Of a DNA stretch of 64,000 nucleotides, positions 1 through 8,651 are shown piece after piece. How positions within the stretch are numbered: the first letter of the stretch is position 1; every line of letters begins with the position of its first letter. The notes under the pieces were generated by a model. The model did no database searches. It was given only the letters and a program-made list of their open reading frames with translations, and was not told the DNA's origin. This DNA comes from Burkholderia lata (GTDB lineage: Bacteria; Pseudomonadota; Gammaproteobacteria; Burkholderiales; Burkholderiaceae): positions 1-64,000 of the forward strand of contig NZ_CABVQK010000008.1 in NCBI RefSeq assembly GCF_902499335.1. Reading direction: 5' to 3'. A program made the position numbers and the translations under genes.

Positions 1-77
1 TGAACGGCTGAACGGCTGAACGGCTGAACGGCTGAACGGCTGAACGGCTGAACGGCTGAACGGCTGAACGGCTGAAC
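1..77. repeat. 8-bp tandem repeat array, unit TGAACGGC, cut by the window edge
   Basis: About nine and a half perfect copies of the octamer TGAACGGC run from the first base to position 77, where the pattern breaks (A instead of G at 78). The array continues past the left edge, so its full length is unknown. It lies just downstream of the stop codon of the MFS gene on the minus strand. Perfect identity between units is typical of a slippage-prone variable-number repeat. No function is evident. Confidence 0.95.
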
Positions 78-100
78 AGTGTGAGCCCGTTTTCGGCCGC

Positions 101-1339
101 TCAGGCCCCCTCGCCCATCCCCGGCTGCGCACGCATCCGCTTCATGAAATGCGTCGCGACGAGCGCCGCGGCAAAACCGGACAGCGCGCCGACACCGAGC
201 GCCCAGCGCGGGCCCAGATGATTCGCGACCCAGCCGGCCACCGGCGCACCGATCGGTGTGCCGCCGAGCGCCACCGCGAGACGCAGCGCCATCACGCGAC
301 CGCGCATCGCCGGCTCGGTCGACAGTTGCACCAGGCTGTTGGTCGAGTTCATGAAGGTGATCGCGGCGATCCCGGTCAGCACCAGCGCGGCGCCGAACAG
401 CCAGTAGCCCGGCGCCAGCGCGGCCAGCGTACAGCCGAGCCCGAACAGCGCCGCGCCGATCCACAGATGCCGGAAGCGCGGCCGGTCGCGGCGCGCCGCG
501 AGCAACGCCCCGGTAATCGTACCGACGGCCATCATCGACGACAGCACGCCGAAGCCGCGCGCGTCGACGTGAAACACGCTAGCAGCCATCGTCGAGATGA
601 ACAGTTGGAAATTGAGCCCGAACGTGCCGATCAGGAACAGCATCACGAGGATCGCCTTCAGATCCGGGCGCTGCCACACGTAACGGAACCCGTCGAGCAG
701 GCTCCCGCGCGTGCGGTCGGCCCGTGCATGCGCGCGCAGCTCGTCGGCGCGCAGCATCGACAGCGACGCCAGCACCGCGACGAAGCTGAGCCCGTTGAGC
801 AGGAACGCCCAGCCGGTGCCGACCGACGCGATGATGAAGCCGGCCGCCGCCGGCCCGATCATCCGCGCCGCGTTGAACGACGTCGAGTTGAGCGCGACGG
901 CGTTCGCCAGCTCCCGATCGGCGACCAGCTCCGCGACGAACGTCTGCCGCACCGGCGCATCGAACGCCGACGCGCAGCCGAACAGGAACGCGAACAGATA
1001 CACGTGCCACAGCTGCGCGACGCCCGTCACCGTCAGCAGCCCCAGCAAGAGCGCGAGCCCGCCCATCAGTGCCTGCGTCGCCATCAGCAGCTTGCGCTGG
1101 TCGAAACGGTCGGCCGCGTAACCCGTCCACGGCAGCAGCAGAAGCTGCGGGCCGAACTGCAGCGACATCACGATACCGACGGCCGATGCGTCGTGATGCG
1201 TGAGCTGCGTGAGGACGAGCCAGTCCTGCGCGGTGCGCTGGATCCACGTGCCGATGTTCGATACCAGCGAACCGATCGCCCACACGCGATAGTTGAAGCT
1301 GCGAAGCGAGCGGAAGACGCCCGCCGCCGGCACGCTCAT
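101..1339 (-). CDS. MFS efflux transporter (DHA3/EntS-like)
   Basis: A 412-residue inner-membrane protein of the major facilitator superfamily, probably a proton-driven drug or metabolite exporter. About 12 hydrophobic helices are visible. The MFS signature loop between helices 2 and 3 is at residues 73-83 (GYAADRFDQRK), and an N-terminal segment of the type 'RSLRSFNYRVW' is common in EntS/macrolide-efflux-like carriers. I chose the ATG at 1339 because it overlaps the stop of the upstream membrane-protein gene by 4 bp (ATGA); the frame stays open further upstream, but only within that gene. It is the last gene of a marR-led operon, so its expression is probably derepressed by a ligand of that MarR. 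The substrate cannot be predicted. Confidence 0.9.
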   Translation of the reverse strand: MSVPAAGVFRSLRSFNYRVWAIGSLVSNIGTWIQRTAQDWLVLTQLTHHDASAVGIVMSLQFGPQLLLLPWTGYAADRFDQRKLLMATQALMGGLALLLGLLTVTGVAQLWHVYLFAFLFGCASAFDAPVRQTFVAELVADRELANAVALNSTSFNAARMIGPAAAGFIIASVGTGWAFLLNGLSFVAVLASLSMLRADELRAHARADRTRGSLLDGFRYVWQRPDLKAILVMLFLIGTFGLNFQLFISTMAASVFHVDARGFGVLSSMMAVGTITGALLAARRDRPRFRHLWIGAALFGLGCTLAALAPGYWLFGAALVLTGIAAITFMNSTNSLVQLSTEPAMRGRVMALRLAVALGGTPIGAPVAGWVANHLGPRWALGVGALSGFAAALVATHFMKRMRAQPGMGEGA

Positions 1340-1671
1340 GGCCGCTCCCGGTCGGGCTCGTTGCCGCCGTGCAGCTCGCCGAAGTGCCTTGCGACGAACA
1401 GGCCGAGCGCGAGGATGCCGAGGCCGAACGCCGCCGCGTCGGCCGTCACCCGGAGGTCGAAATCGCCGACGCGGCACACCAGCACATAGGCCATCACGAG
1501 GTTCGCGACGCCCCACAGGACATTCACCGTGGACGACGACAATCCGCGTCCGGGCGGATTCGCGAACGGGGTCTGGAACGGCTCGCCGCGCAACCCGCTG
1601 ACGAGATGCGGCACGACGTTCGCGAGAAACGCGCCGCCGAAGAAATACGACACGAGATGCGGGAGGTTCAT
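1336..1671 (-). CDS. small membrane protein of unknown function in the marR-MFS operon
   Basis: A 111-residue protein with about three hydrophobic segments (near residues 7-26, 48-68 and 80-98), so probably an integral inner-membrane protein. I do not recognise a family. It starts 37 bp after marR and its stop overlaps the start of the MFS transporter by 4 bp, so the three genes are very likely co-transcribed and translationally coupled. It may be an accessory subunit of the exporter or an independent membrane function induced by the same signal; the sequence does not decide. Confidence 0.8.
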   Translation of the reverse strand: MNLPHLVSYFFGGAFLANVVPHLVSGLRGEPFQTPFANPPGRGLSSSTVNVLWGVANLVMAYVLVCRVGDFDLRVTADAAAFGLGILALGLFVARHFGELHGGNEPDRERP

Positions 1672-1708
1672 GTTCGGGTTGTCCTTTCTCCGAGCGGGTC
1701 GAGGTGGC

Positions 1709-2179
1709 TCACGGGCGCAGCGGTTCCTGGAATTCGGCGAGCCGCTGCAGCAGCTTCACGGCCGACGCGAGCTCGGCCTGCTCGGCCTCCGACAGTTGCG
1801 CGTGCAGCGCGCGGAACAGCCAGTCGTCCTTGGCCGCGCGGTTGGCCTGCAGCACCTTGCGGAAACCGGGCGTGAGCGCGATCAGCGTCTGCCGGCCGTC
1901 GGAGGGATCGGGCTCGCCGCTGACAGCGCCCAGCGTCTCGAGCGTCGCGACCGTCACGCGCATCGACTGCGGCCGCACGCTTTCGGCGCGCGCGAGCGCC
2001 GACACGGTCGCGGGGCCGTCGCGGTCGAGCCTCAACAGCACCGATTTCTGCGACGACGTGAGGTCGTGCGGGTGGATCTGCTCCCGCATCCGCCGCATCA
2101 GCTTGCCGACCGAGATGCGAAGTTCGCCGGCGAGACCGGCCAGTGGGAGCGCTTCGGAGGGAAGCAATGGCGTGTTCAT
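1709..2179 (-). CDS. MarR family transcriptional regulator
   Basis: A 156-residue MarR-type winged-helix repressor. The helix-turn-helix covers about residues 40-85, followed by the typical wing 'DPSDGRQ' (91-97) and C-terminal dimerisation helices. It is the first gene of an operon with a small membrane protein and an MFS exporter, an EmrR-like arrangement in which the repressor controls its own efflux operon until a phenolic or similar ligand binds. A set of overlapping palindromes lies 20-40 bp upstream of its ATG and is the obvious operator. The divergent cupin gene may share this control. The ligand is unknown. Confidence 0.92.
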   Translation of the reverse strand: MNTPLLPSEALPLAGLAGELRISVGKLMRRMREQIHPHDLTSSQKSVLLRLDRDGPATVSALARAESVRPQSMRVTVATLETLGAVSGEPDPSDGRQTLIALTPGFRKVLQANRAAKDDWLFRALHAQLSEAEQAELASAVKLLQRLAEFQEPLRP

Positions 2180-2198
2180 AAATTCAAGATAGCAGATA

Positions 2199-2219
2199 TA
2201 CAGTCAAACTGTACAGTTT
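2199..2219. promoter_or_regulatory. overlapping palindromes, probable MarR operator
   Basis: Two palindromes overlap here: TACAGT-CAA-ACTGTA (2199-2213, 6-bp arms) and the perfect 14-mer AAACTGTACAGTTT (2206-2219). They form three successive ACAGT/ACTGT half-sites, in a markedly AT-rich stretch, 20-40 bp upstream of the marR start codon and about 130 bp upstream of the divergent cupin gene. Position and symmetry fit a MarR dimer site that represses the efflux operon. Binding itself is inferred. Confidence 0.7.
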
Positions 2220-2349
2220 AGCTGCATATTTCAAGCTGTAAGGATCGCCTCTTCGCATGAGTTCGAAAGCCGACGCAAAGCATCCCGTTCGGCTGCTCGA
2301 GCCGGCTCTGCGATAATGCGGGCTCCCCATTTCCGCTCCGCCTTCCGCC

Positions 2350-2841
2350 ATGACGCAGCCGTCCGCCCCGCTCTCCACCGACCTGCCGCCGATCTCGTGC
2401 CTGCCCGGCGAGGCGCTGCCGTGGCTGCCGATGAGCGCCGACCTGCCGGGGCTGGCGATCAAGTACCTGCACATCAATGCGGCCGAGGACACGCTGACCG
2501 CGCTGCTGAAGATGCCGGCCGGCGGCACGCTGCCGCGCCACCGCCACGAAGGTGAGGTGTTCGTCCATACGCTGCAGGGTGCGTGGCGCTACCGCGAATA
2601 CGACTGGGTGGCGCACGCCGGCTCGACGGTGCTCGAACCGGCCGGCTCGGTGCATACGCCGGAAACGCTCGGCGCACCGGGCGAGGACGTGATCACGCTG
2701 AACGTGATGCGCGGCGATCTCGTGCTGCTCGACGACGACGGCCGCGAAACCGCGCGCGAGAACTGCCGCGTCGCGCTGCTGCGCCAGCGCAAGCATGCGC
2801 GCACGGCACCGGACGACGCCGTCGCGTTCGTCACGCGGTAA
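2350..2841 (+). CDS. ChrR-like cupin, dihydroxyacetophenone dioxygenase family
   Basis: A 163-residue single-domain cupin. The metal-binding motif is intact: H64, H66 and E69 in 'PRHRHEGEVFV', and H102 in 'GSVHTPE'. The overall layout resembles proteins annotated as 2,4'-dihydroxyacetophenone dioxygenase or ChrR-type anti-sigma cupins; which one it is cannot be told from sequence, and no sigma factor is nearby. It is divergent from the marR efflux operon, with the presumed MarR operator between them, so it may detoxify the same aromatic compound that the exporter removes (inference). Confidence 0.8.
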   Translation: MTQPSAPLSTDLPPISCLPGEALPWLPMSADLPGLAIKYLHINAAEDTLTALLKMPAGGTLPRHRHEGEVFVHTLQGAWRYREYDWVAHAGSTVLEPAGSVHTPETLGAPGEDVITLNVMRGDLVLLDDDGRETARENCRVALLRQRKHARTAPDDAVAFVTR

Positions 2842-2943
2842 CGCAGGCGACAGCGTCGCGTCACGATCCGCGTGGTGTTCGCGCGCCCTATCGCCTGGAT
2901 GGCCGCCGGTGCACTTGGCCTGCTTCGCCCGCCGACCGGCTCG

Positions 2944-4092
2944 TCACCGAAAGCGCCGGAAAAATTTCCGAATGTCGTTGGCCAGCAGATCCGGCTCTTC
3001 CATGGCCGCGAAATGGCCGCCGCTCGGCATGTCGGTCCATTGCACGACGTCGAACACGCGTTCGAGCCAGCTGCGCGGCGGCCGGCTGATTTCCTTCGGA
3101 AAGCACGCGAATGCAACGGGTACCGTCACGCGTTGCCCGGCCGCGAAGCGCATGGGCTGCAGCCGGTTTTCCCAATACATCTGCATTGAAGAGCCGATGC
3201 AGCCGGTGAACCAGTAGAGCGAGATTCCGGTCAGCAGCGCATCGTGCGAAAACCGCCGTGCGACGTCGCCGTCGCAATCGCTCCACGCACGGAATTTCTC
3301 GGCGATCCATGCGGCCAGTCCGGCCGGCGAATCGTTGAGCGCGACGGCCAGCGTCTGCGGCTTCGTCATGTGCACATGCGCGTATCCGCCTTCCAGCGCG
3401 GCCCACTCGCCGCGCTGTATCACGAAGGCCCGTTCGGCCTCGGTCAGCGGCAAAGCCGCGTCCGTCGGAGGCTCGTAGCTGCCAGGCAGGTAGTTCAGAT
3501 GGATGCCGTCCACCCTGTCGGCATGTCGCGCGCCGAGCGCGACCGACACACCTGCGCCGAGATCGCCGCCTTGCGCGCCGAAGCGTCGATATCCGAGACC
3601 GGACATCAACGCCGCCCAGCGGTCGGCGACCTGAAATGCCGACATGCCGGGTGCCGTCGGTGCGGGCGAGAACAGGAAGCCCGGCAGCGACGGTACGACG
3701 ACATCGAACGCGTCGTCAGGATTGCCGCCGAATGCCGCCGGATCGCAGAGGCGATCGATCAGCGCGTCGAATTCGAACACGGAGCCCGGCCAGCCGTGCG
3801 TGATGACGAGCGGATAAGGTTGCGGTCCCGCCCCGCGCCGATGGATGAAATGCACGCGCTGGCCATCTGCGTCCGCGACGAACTGCGGCAACCGGTTCAG
3901 CGTGCGCTCCACCGCCCGCCAGTCGAAGCGCTCGGCCCAGTACTCGGTCAGTTCGCGCAGCCACGCGCCGTCCATACCCTGCTGCCACGGCTCAGCGGGC
4001 GTGAGCATCGGCGGACGACGGTCGCGCAGGCGCCGACGCAGGTCATCAAGCGCGTGATCGGGTATCGCAATGTCGAACGGCTCGGCGTGCAT
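2944..4092 (-). CDS. epoxide hydrolase-type alpha/beta hydrolase (EHN family)
   Basis: A 382-residue cytosolic alpha/beta hydrolase with the N-terminal epoxide-hydrolase lid domain (about residues 1-90). The oxyanion-hole motif HGWPGS is at 99-104, the nucleophile elbow GGDLGA puts the catalytic Asp at 177 (most relatives have GGDWG), and the C-terminal GGHFAAMEEP carries the catalytic His (360). Family members hydrolyse epoxides to diols. The ATG at 4092 is preceded by AGGAG at good spacing; an in-frame extension upstream would run into the neighbouring regulator gene and lacks such a site. It follows the GlxA-type regulator on the same strand with a 76-bp gap. Confidence 0.9.
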   Translation of the reverse strand: MHAEPFDIAIPDHALDDLRRRLRDRRPPMLTPAEPWQQGMDGAWLRELTEYWAERFDWRAVERTLNRLPQFVADADGQRVHFIHRRGAGPQPYPLVITHGWPGSVFEFDALIDRLCDPAAFGGNPDDAFDVVVPSLPGFLFSPAPTAPGMSAFQVADRWAALMSGLGYRRFGAQGGDLGAGVSVALGARHADRVDGIHLNYLPGSYEPPTDAALPLTEAERAFVIQRGEWAALEGGYAHVHMTKPQTLAVALNDSPAGLAAWIAEKFRAWSDCDGDVARRFSHDALLTGISLYWFTGCIGSSMQMYWENRLQPMRFAAGQRVTVPVAFACFPKEISRPPRSWLERVFDVVQWTDMPSGGHFAAMEEPDLLANDIRKFFRRFR

Positions 4093-4168
4093 GGTGTCTC
4101 CTCGCGAAGGATGCCGGAGATTCTGCGCGATTTTTCCGCCCCCTGCTGGCGTCTCGCGCCCGCGGGCA

Positions 4169-5128
4169 TCAGCCCGTTTCCCGCTCGTCCGCCCGCGCGT
4201 CACGCCGCATCGCCTGCGGCGGCACGCCGAACCCGCGCACGAACGCCTCGCGCATGTGCCGGCGGTCGCGAAAGCCGTTCTCCTTCGCGATCACGTCGAG
4301 CGAATGGCGGCTCTGCTCGATCATCAGCCGCGCGGACTCCAGCCGCAGACGCTCGATCGCCTTCGCCGGCGACTGCCCCGTTTCGAGCGTGAACACGCGG
4401 CTGAACTGGCGCGGGCTCAGGTGGACGGCTTCGGCGAGATCCTCGACCGTCAGCGCACGGCCGAGATTCTGCCGCGCGTAGTTCAGCGCGTTCTGGATCC
4501 GGTCGGATTTCGGCGCGAGCTCCAGCATTTCCGAATGCTGCGACTGGCCGCCGGCCCGCCGCTGGTGCATCACGAGCTTGTGCGCGACCGACCGTGCGGC
4601 ATCCGCGCCCAGATCCTTTTCCACCATCGCGAGTGCGAGGTCGAGGCCGGCCGTCATCCCGGCCGACGTCCAGATCGGGCCGTCGACGATATAGATCCGG
4701 TCTTCCTCGACGCTAATCTCCGGGTACTGCCGCTGCATGTCGCGGCCGAACGCCCAGTGCGTCGTCGCGCTGCGCTGCGCGAGCAGCCCGGCCTCGGCCA
4801 GCACGAACGCACCCGTGCAGATGCCGGCGATCCGCCGCGTGCGCGCCTGGGTGCGGCGCAGGAACGCGACGACGCCGGCCGGTGCCGGCGAAGCAAGCGG
4901 ATCGTTGACGCCCGCGACGATCCACGTATCGACCGCGATCCGCCCGCGCAGTGCGTGCGTGGCAACCGGCAGCCCGAGCGACGAGCGCACGTCGCCGCCG
5001 TCGACCGAATAGTTGTCCATCACGTAGAACGGCTCGCTCATGCCCATGTTCGCGTACTCGAACACCGACTGCGCGGCGAGCGCCATGATCTGGAAGCCGT
5101 CGCTGATCAGAAAGCCGATGCGGTGCAT
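4169..5128 (-). CDS. GlxA family AraC-type regulator with DJ-1/PfpI domain
   Basis: A 319-residue regulator. The N-terminal half (about 1-190) is a DJ-1/PfpI amidotransferase-like sensor domain with Cys104 at the nucleophile elbow ('AGICTGAF'); the C-terminal part (about 210-310) holds the double helix-turn-helix of AraC/XylS proteins ('LAEAVHLSPRQFSRVF'). Family members include arginine- and betaine-responsive activators as well as many of unknown ligand. It is divergent from an SDR oxidoreductase gene (134-bp gap), which is its most likely target. The effector is not predictable from sequence. Confidence 0.92.
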   Translation of the reverse strand: MHRIGFLISDGFQIMALAAQSVFEYANMGMSEPFYVMDNYSVDGGDVRSSLGLPVATHALRGRIAVDTWIVAGVNDPLASPAPAGVVAFLRRTQARTRRIAGICTGAFVLAEAGLLAQRSATTHWAFGRDMQRQYPEISVEEDRIYIVDGPIWTSAGMTAGLDLALAMVEKDLGADAARSVAHKLVMHQRRAGGQSQHSEMLELAPKSDRIQNALNYARQNLGRALTVEDLAEAVHLSPRQFSRVFTLETGQSPAKAIERLRLESARLMIEQSRHSLDVIAKENGFRDRRHMREAFVRGFGVPPQAMRRDARADERETG

Positions 5129-5262
5129 GTGCGTTCTCCCGTCCCGGGCAAGTGGGTTGCCCGATGTCCTGAATCATACCCATCTACGTCATTTGTGTCG
5201 CAGCGATTCGAGACCAGAATGGTTTCACGCCATCCGGCCATTCCATCGAAACGGAGCACATC

Positions 5263-6063
5263 ATGACGCAAGCACATCGCGGTACCGCCCTCATTACCGG
5301 CGCGTCGTCGGGCATCGGCGCCGTCTACGCCGACCGCCTCGCACGCCGCGGCTACGACCTGATCCTGGTCGCGCGCAGCCGTGAACGGCTGACCGCCCTC
5401 GCCGAGCGCATCACGAACGACACGCAGCGCAGCGTCGAGATCATCGACGCCGACCTCAACGACCACGCGGCACTCGCCGCCGTCGAGACGAAGCTGAAGC
5501 AGGATGCGAGCATCACGCTGCTCGTGAACAACGCCGGCGTCGGTACGCACGCGCCGCTGCTCGACAGCGACGTCGACGCGATGACGCGGATGATCGACCT
5601 GAACGTGACCGCGCTCACGCGCCTCACCTATGCGGCCGTGCCCGGTTTCGTCGCCCGCGGCCACGGTGCGGTGATCAACATTTCGTCGATCGTCGCGATC
5701 TCGCCGGAAACGCTGAACGGCGTGTACGGCGGCAGCAAGGCGTTCGTACTCGCGTTCAGCCAGTCGCTGCATCACGAGCTTGCCGGCAAGGGTGTGCAGG
5801 TGCAGGCCGTGCTGCCCGGCGCGACCGCCACCGATTTCTGGCAGACGGGCGGCCTGCCGCTCGAGCATCTGCCGAAGGAAATCGTGATGCCGGCGCCCGC
5901 CATGGTCGATGCGGCGCTGGTCGGCTTCGATCGCGGCGAACTCGTGACGATCCCGTCGCTGCATGCGGGGGACGAATGGACCGCATACGAGGCCGCGCGC
6001 CGCACGATGGCCCCGCACCTGTCGGCCGATACGCCCGCGCCGCGCTACGCGACGGCACGCTGA
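5263..6063 (+). CDS. SDR family NAD(P)-dependent oxidoreductase
   Basis: A 266-residue classical short-chain dehydrogenase/reductase. The cofactor motif TGASSGIG is at 12-19, NNAG at 89-92, and the catalytic Ser (141-142), Tyr155 and Lys159 (YGGSK) are all present. After the beta-2 strand 'LILVARS' comes arginine, which favours NADP(H). It is related to the YqjQ/DltE-like branch of unassigned reductases. It is divergent from the GlxA-type regulator and probably controlled by it. No downstream partner is on the same transcript. The substrate is unknown. Confidence 0.92.
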   Translation: MTQAHRGTALITGASSGIGAVYADRLARRGYDLILVARSRERLTALAERITNDTQRSVEIIDADLNDHAALAAVETKLKQDASITLLVNNAGVGTHAPLLDSDVDAMTRMIDLNVTALTRLTYAAVPGFVARGHGAVINISSIVAISPETLNGVYGGSKAFVLAFSQSLHHELAGKGVQVQAVLPGATATDFWQTGGLPLEHLPKEIVMPAPAMVDAALVGFDRGELVTIPSLHAGDEWTAYEAARRTMAPHLSADTPAPRYATAR

Positions 6064-6388
6064 CCACGCGGCATCCCGCAAGTCGAAAGCGACGAGCGCG
6101 TCGAACCGGGGACGCGCCACGGAACACGGTGATATACGGCGTATCGCCCGCAATCACCCGAGGTTCCGCGGCACGTTTCCGGGCACGCGCCGATCGGTGG
6201 ATTCGTCTGCGGGAACCCGCGCCGGATTCTTTCCCGACCGGCGCAAATGGTGCGCATCAACAGACGATTGCGGTTCACTTGCCATGCATTCCGCGCAACA
6301 GTAAGCTCTGCGATTGCAGTCCCCAAGCGGCCTCGCTCGACCGGTATTCGTCCGATCACGAGGCAATCGTCCGTTGCGGAATTCGACC
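6064..6388. other. intergenic region upstream of the GGDEF protein
   Basis: About 325 bp between the SDR gene and the likely ATG of the diguanylate cyclase. The sequence is less GC-rich than the genes on either side. An in-frame TTG at 6314 could lengthen the downstream protein by 25 residues, but those residues look non-conserved and no ribosome site precedes it. I see no convincing terminator, repeat or operator here. Confidence 0.5.
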
Positions 6389-8209
6389 ATGCGGGTCCGT
6401 ATGTTCATCACCGAGACCGGCGACGCGCCGGCCTCCGCACGCGGTGCGGCAGACCGTCAGCCCGCGCTCCCGCCCCTGCCCGAACTGGACACCGTCTGTC
6501 GTGTCGCGCGTACGCATTTCGGCGCCGCCGGCGCGTTCATTGCGCGCGTCGATGCCGATGCGCAACGTGTGCTGGCCGCCGACGGCATGCTGCCCGAGCC
6601 GCTTCCCGATCCACTGCCCGCCGCTTGCTTGCCGCCCCAAATCGCGCCGGATCCGGCCGCGGATGCGCGGTTCGCCCTGCACGGCACGAACGCCAACGGG
6701 CGACCCGACGTCGACCCGCCTCACGCGCTGCGGCTCGTCGCGGCCTGCGAACTGGCCGCGCCCGATGGCACGACACTCGGCACGCTGTGCATCGTCGACG
6801 ATAAGCGCCTCACGCCCGACGCCACCCAACGCGCGATGTTGCGCGACCTCGCCACGCTCGCCGCAAGCGCGCTGGCCCGCGCGATCGAAGCAGCCGCGCT
6901 GCGCGAGCGGCTCGCCGTCGTCGAGGAACACAGCACGCTGACCACGCTCGCGCTCACCGAAAGCGGCACCGGCGTGTGGGATCGCAACGTGGAAACCGGC
7001 GAGATCCATTATTCGCCCGCCTGGAAGGCGTTGCTCGGCTACGCGCCGCACGAGCTCACCACCCGCATCGAAGATGCGTACGAACGGCTGCATCCGGACG
7101 ACGTCGACGACGTGAAGGCCACGATGCTGGCGCACTTCGAGCGCCGCACCGACTGCTACGCGGTCGAGCACCGCATCCGCTGCAAGGACGGTTCTTACAA
7201 ATGGATCTGCAGCCGCGGCAAGGTGATTGCCCGCGACGGCAACGGCCGAGCGCTCCGGATGGTCGGGACGACCACCGACATCACCGCGCTGCGCGAGCTC
7301 GCCGCGCGGTTGCGCGACTCGGCCGCGCTCGTCACGGATCTCACCGACCAGGTTCCCGGGCTCGTGTTCCAGCTGCGGCAGGCGGCTGACGGGCACCGCG
7401 TCTTCACCTATGCGAGCGCGGGGGTCAGCGACATCTACGAACTGACGCCCGAGCAGGTCGCCCGCAGCGCGGAGGCCGTCGAGACACGGATCCATCCGGC
7501 CGACCTGGTCGCCTATCGGCTGTCGCTGCACGATTCGTCGATACGGCTGACGCCGTGGCGCCTCGAATATCGCGTGCTGCTGCCCGGCCAGGGCCTGCGC
7601 TGGCGCGAAGGCGACGCACGCCCGCAGCGCACGGCCGACGGCGGAACCGTGTGGCACGGCTTCATCACCGACGCAACCGACCGCAAGCACATCGAGGCGG
7701 AACTGCACCGGATGGCGACGACCGACCACCTGACGCAACTGTCGAACCGCCACGCGTTCATGCGGCAAAGCGAAGCCGCGCTGCGCAACGTGCGCACGAC
7801 CGGCCTGGCCGCCGCGGTGCTGATGCTCGATCTCGATCACTTCAAGGCGCTGAACGACCGCTGGGGTCATCCGGTCGGCGACCGCGCGCTCCGGCATTTC
7901 GCGCGGCTGCTGCTCGCAGAAACCGGGCCGGACGGCATCGTCGGCCGGGTCGGCGGCGAGGAATTCGCGATCGTGCTGCCGAGGGCGGATCTCGACACTG
8001 CGCTGGCTTTCGCGCAGCGCGTGCAGCAACGCGCGATGCAGGCGCGGCTCATGCACGAGGACCAGCAGGTCACGCTGACCGTCAGCATCGGCATCGACGC
8101 GATGCGGGCGTCGGACTTCGGCGCGTACCAGCCGCTGTCGCGCGCCGACAAGGCGCTCTACCTCGCGAAGGAACGCGGCCGCAACCGGATCGAGGTGTAT
8201 CGGGCGTAG
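6389..8209 (+). CDS. diguanylate cyclase with GAF and two PAS domains
   Basis: A 606-residue soluble signalling protein from the ATG at 6389 (an ATG four codons later is also possible). Order: GAF-like sensor (about 15-165), PAS with PAC (about 185-305, 'WDRNVETGEIHYSPAWKALLGY' region), a second PAS (about 320-435), then GGDEF (about 440-606) with the active-site motif GGEEF at 522-526. The intact GGEEF implies synthesis of cyclic di-GMP from GTP. The inhibitory RxxD site normally found just upstream is not conserved (TGPD, with one extra residue before the GG), so product inhibition is probably lost. No transmembrane segments are visible, so it senses a cytoplasmic signal. It stands alone with no phosphodiesterase nearby. 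Confidence 0.92.
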   Translation: MRVRMFITETGDAPASARGAADRQPALPPLPELDTVCRVARTHFGAAGAFIARVDADAQRVLAADGMLPEPLPDPLPAACLPPQIAPDPAADARFALHGTNANGRPDVDPPHALRLVAACELAAPDGTTLGTLCIVDDKRLTPDATQRAMLRDLATLAASALARAIEAAALRERLAVVEEHSTLTTLALTESGTGVWDRNVETGEIHYSPAWKALLGYAPHELTTRIEDAYERLHPDDVDDVKATMLAHFERRTDCYAVEHRIRCKDGSYKWICSRGKVIARDGNGRALRMVGTTTDITALRELAARLRDSAALVTDLTDQVPGLVFQLRQAADGHRVFTYASAGVSDIYELTPEQVARSAEAVETRIHPADLVAYRLSLHDSSIRLTPWRLEYRVLLPGQGLRWREGDARPQRTADGGTVWHGFITDATDRKHIEAELHRMATTDHLTQLSNRHAFMRQSEAALRNVRTTGLAAAVLMLDLDHFKALNDRWGHPVGDRALRHFARLLLAETGPDGIVGRVGGEEFAIVLPRADLDTALAFAQRVQQRAMQARLMHEDQQVTLTVSIGIDAMRASDFGAYQPLSRADKALYLAKERGRNRIEVYRA

Positions 8210-8333
8210 CCGCCCCGCGCCCCCGGCCAGGCGACGGCGCGCCGCGTCAGGCTTCCGGCCGCCCCCGTTGCACGACATATTCGGGACGGATCGTGTAGGC
8301 TAGTGCCCCTGACCCTACCCGCCCCGACTTGCC

Positions 8334-8630
8334 ATGGACAATGCCAAACGAACCGCGCGAATCGCGTCGGGTCTTCTCGTCGTCGCGCTCATCGAGTTGC
8401 TGGCACTGGTGATCGGCTACGTGTTCGCCAGTTCGATGGACGATCCGTACGCCGGCCTTCGCGTGCTCATCACCGCGCTCTTCTGGGTGGCAGGCCTGTC
8501 GGTCATCGGGGTCATCGCGGCTATCGCCTACCTGTCGATCGACCTGCAGGCGCGCGGCGGCATGATCTACGGGGCGCTGGTGCTGCACGGCCTGCTCGTC
8601 CTGCCCGGGCTGTTCCTGTACTTCCACTGA
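8334..8630 (+). CDS. small membrane protein of unknown function
   Basis: A 98-residue protein with three clear hydrophobic helices (about residues 10-33, 45-68 and 76-95) and a short polar N-terminus. It looks like an inner-membrane protein; I do not recognise a family. It lies 124 bp after the diguanylate cyclase on the same strand and is convergent with the following MFS gene. The codon pattern matches that of its neighbours, which supports it being a real gene. Confidence 0.75.
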   Translation: MDNAKRTARIASGLLVVALIELLALVIGYVFASSMDDPYAGLRVLITALFWVAGLSVIGVIAAIAYLSIDLQARGGMIYGALVLHGLLVLPGLFLYFH

Positions 8631-8651
8631 ATCGCACCGTAGCCGCCAGCG

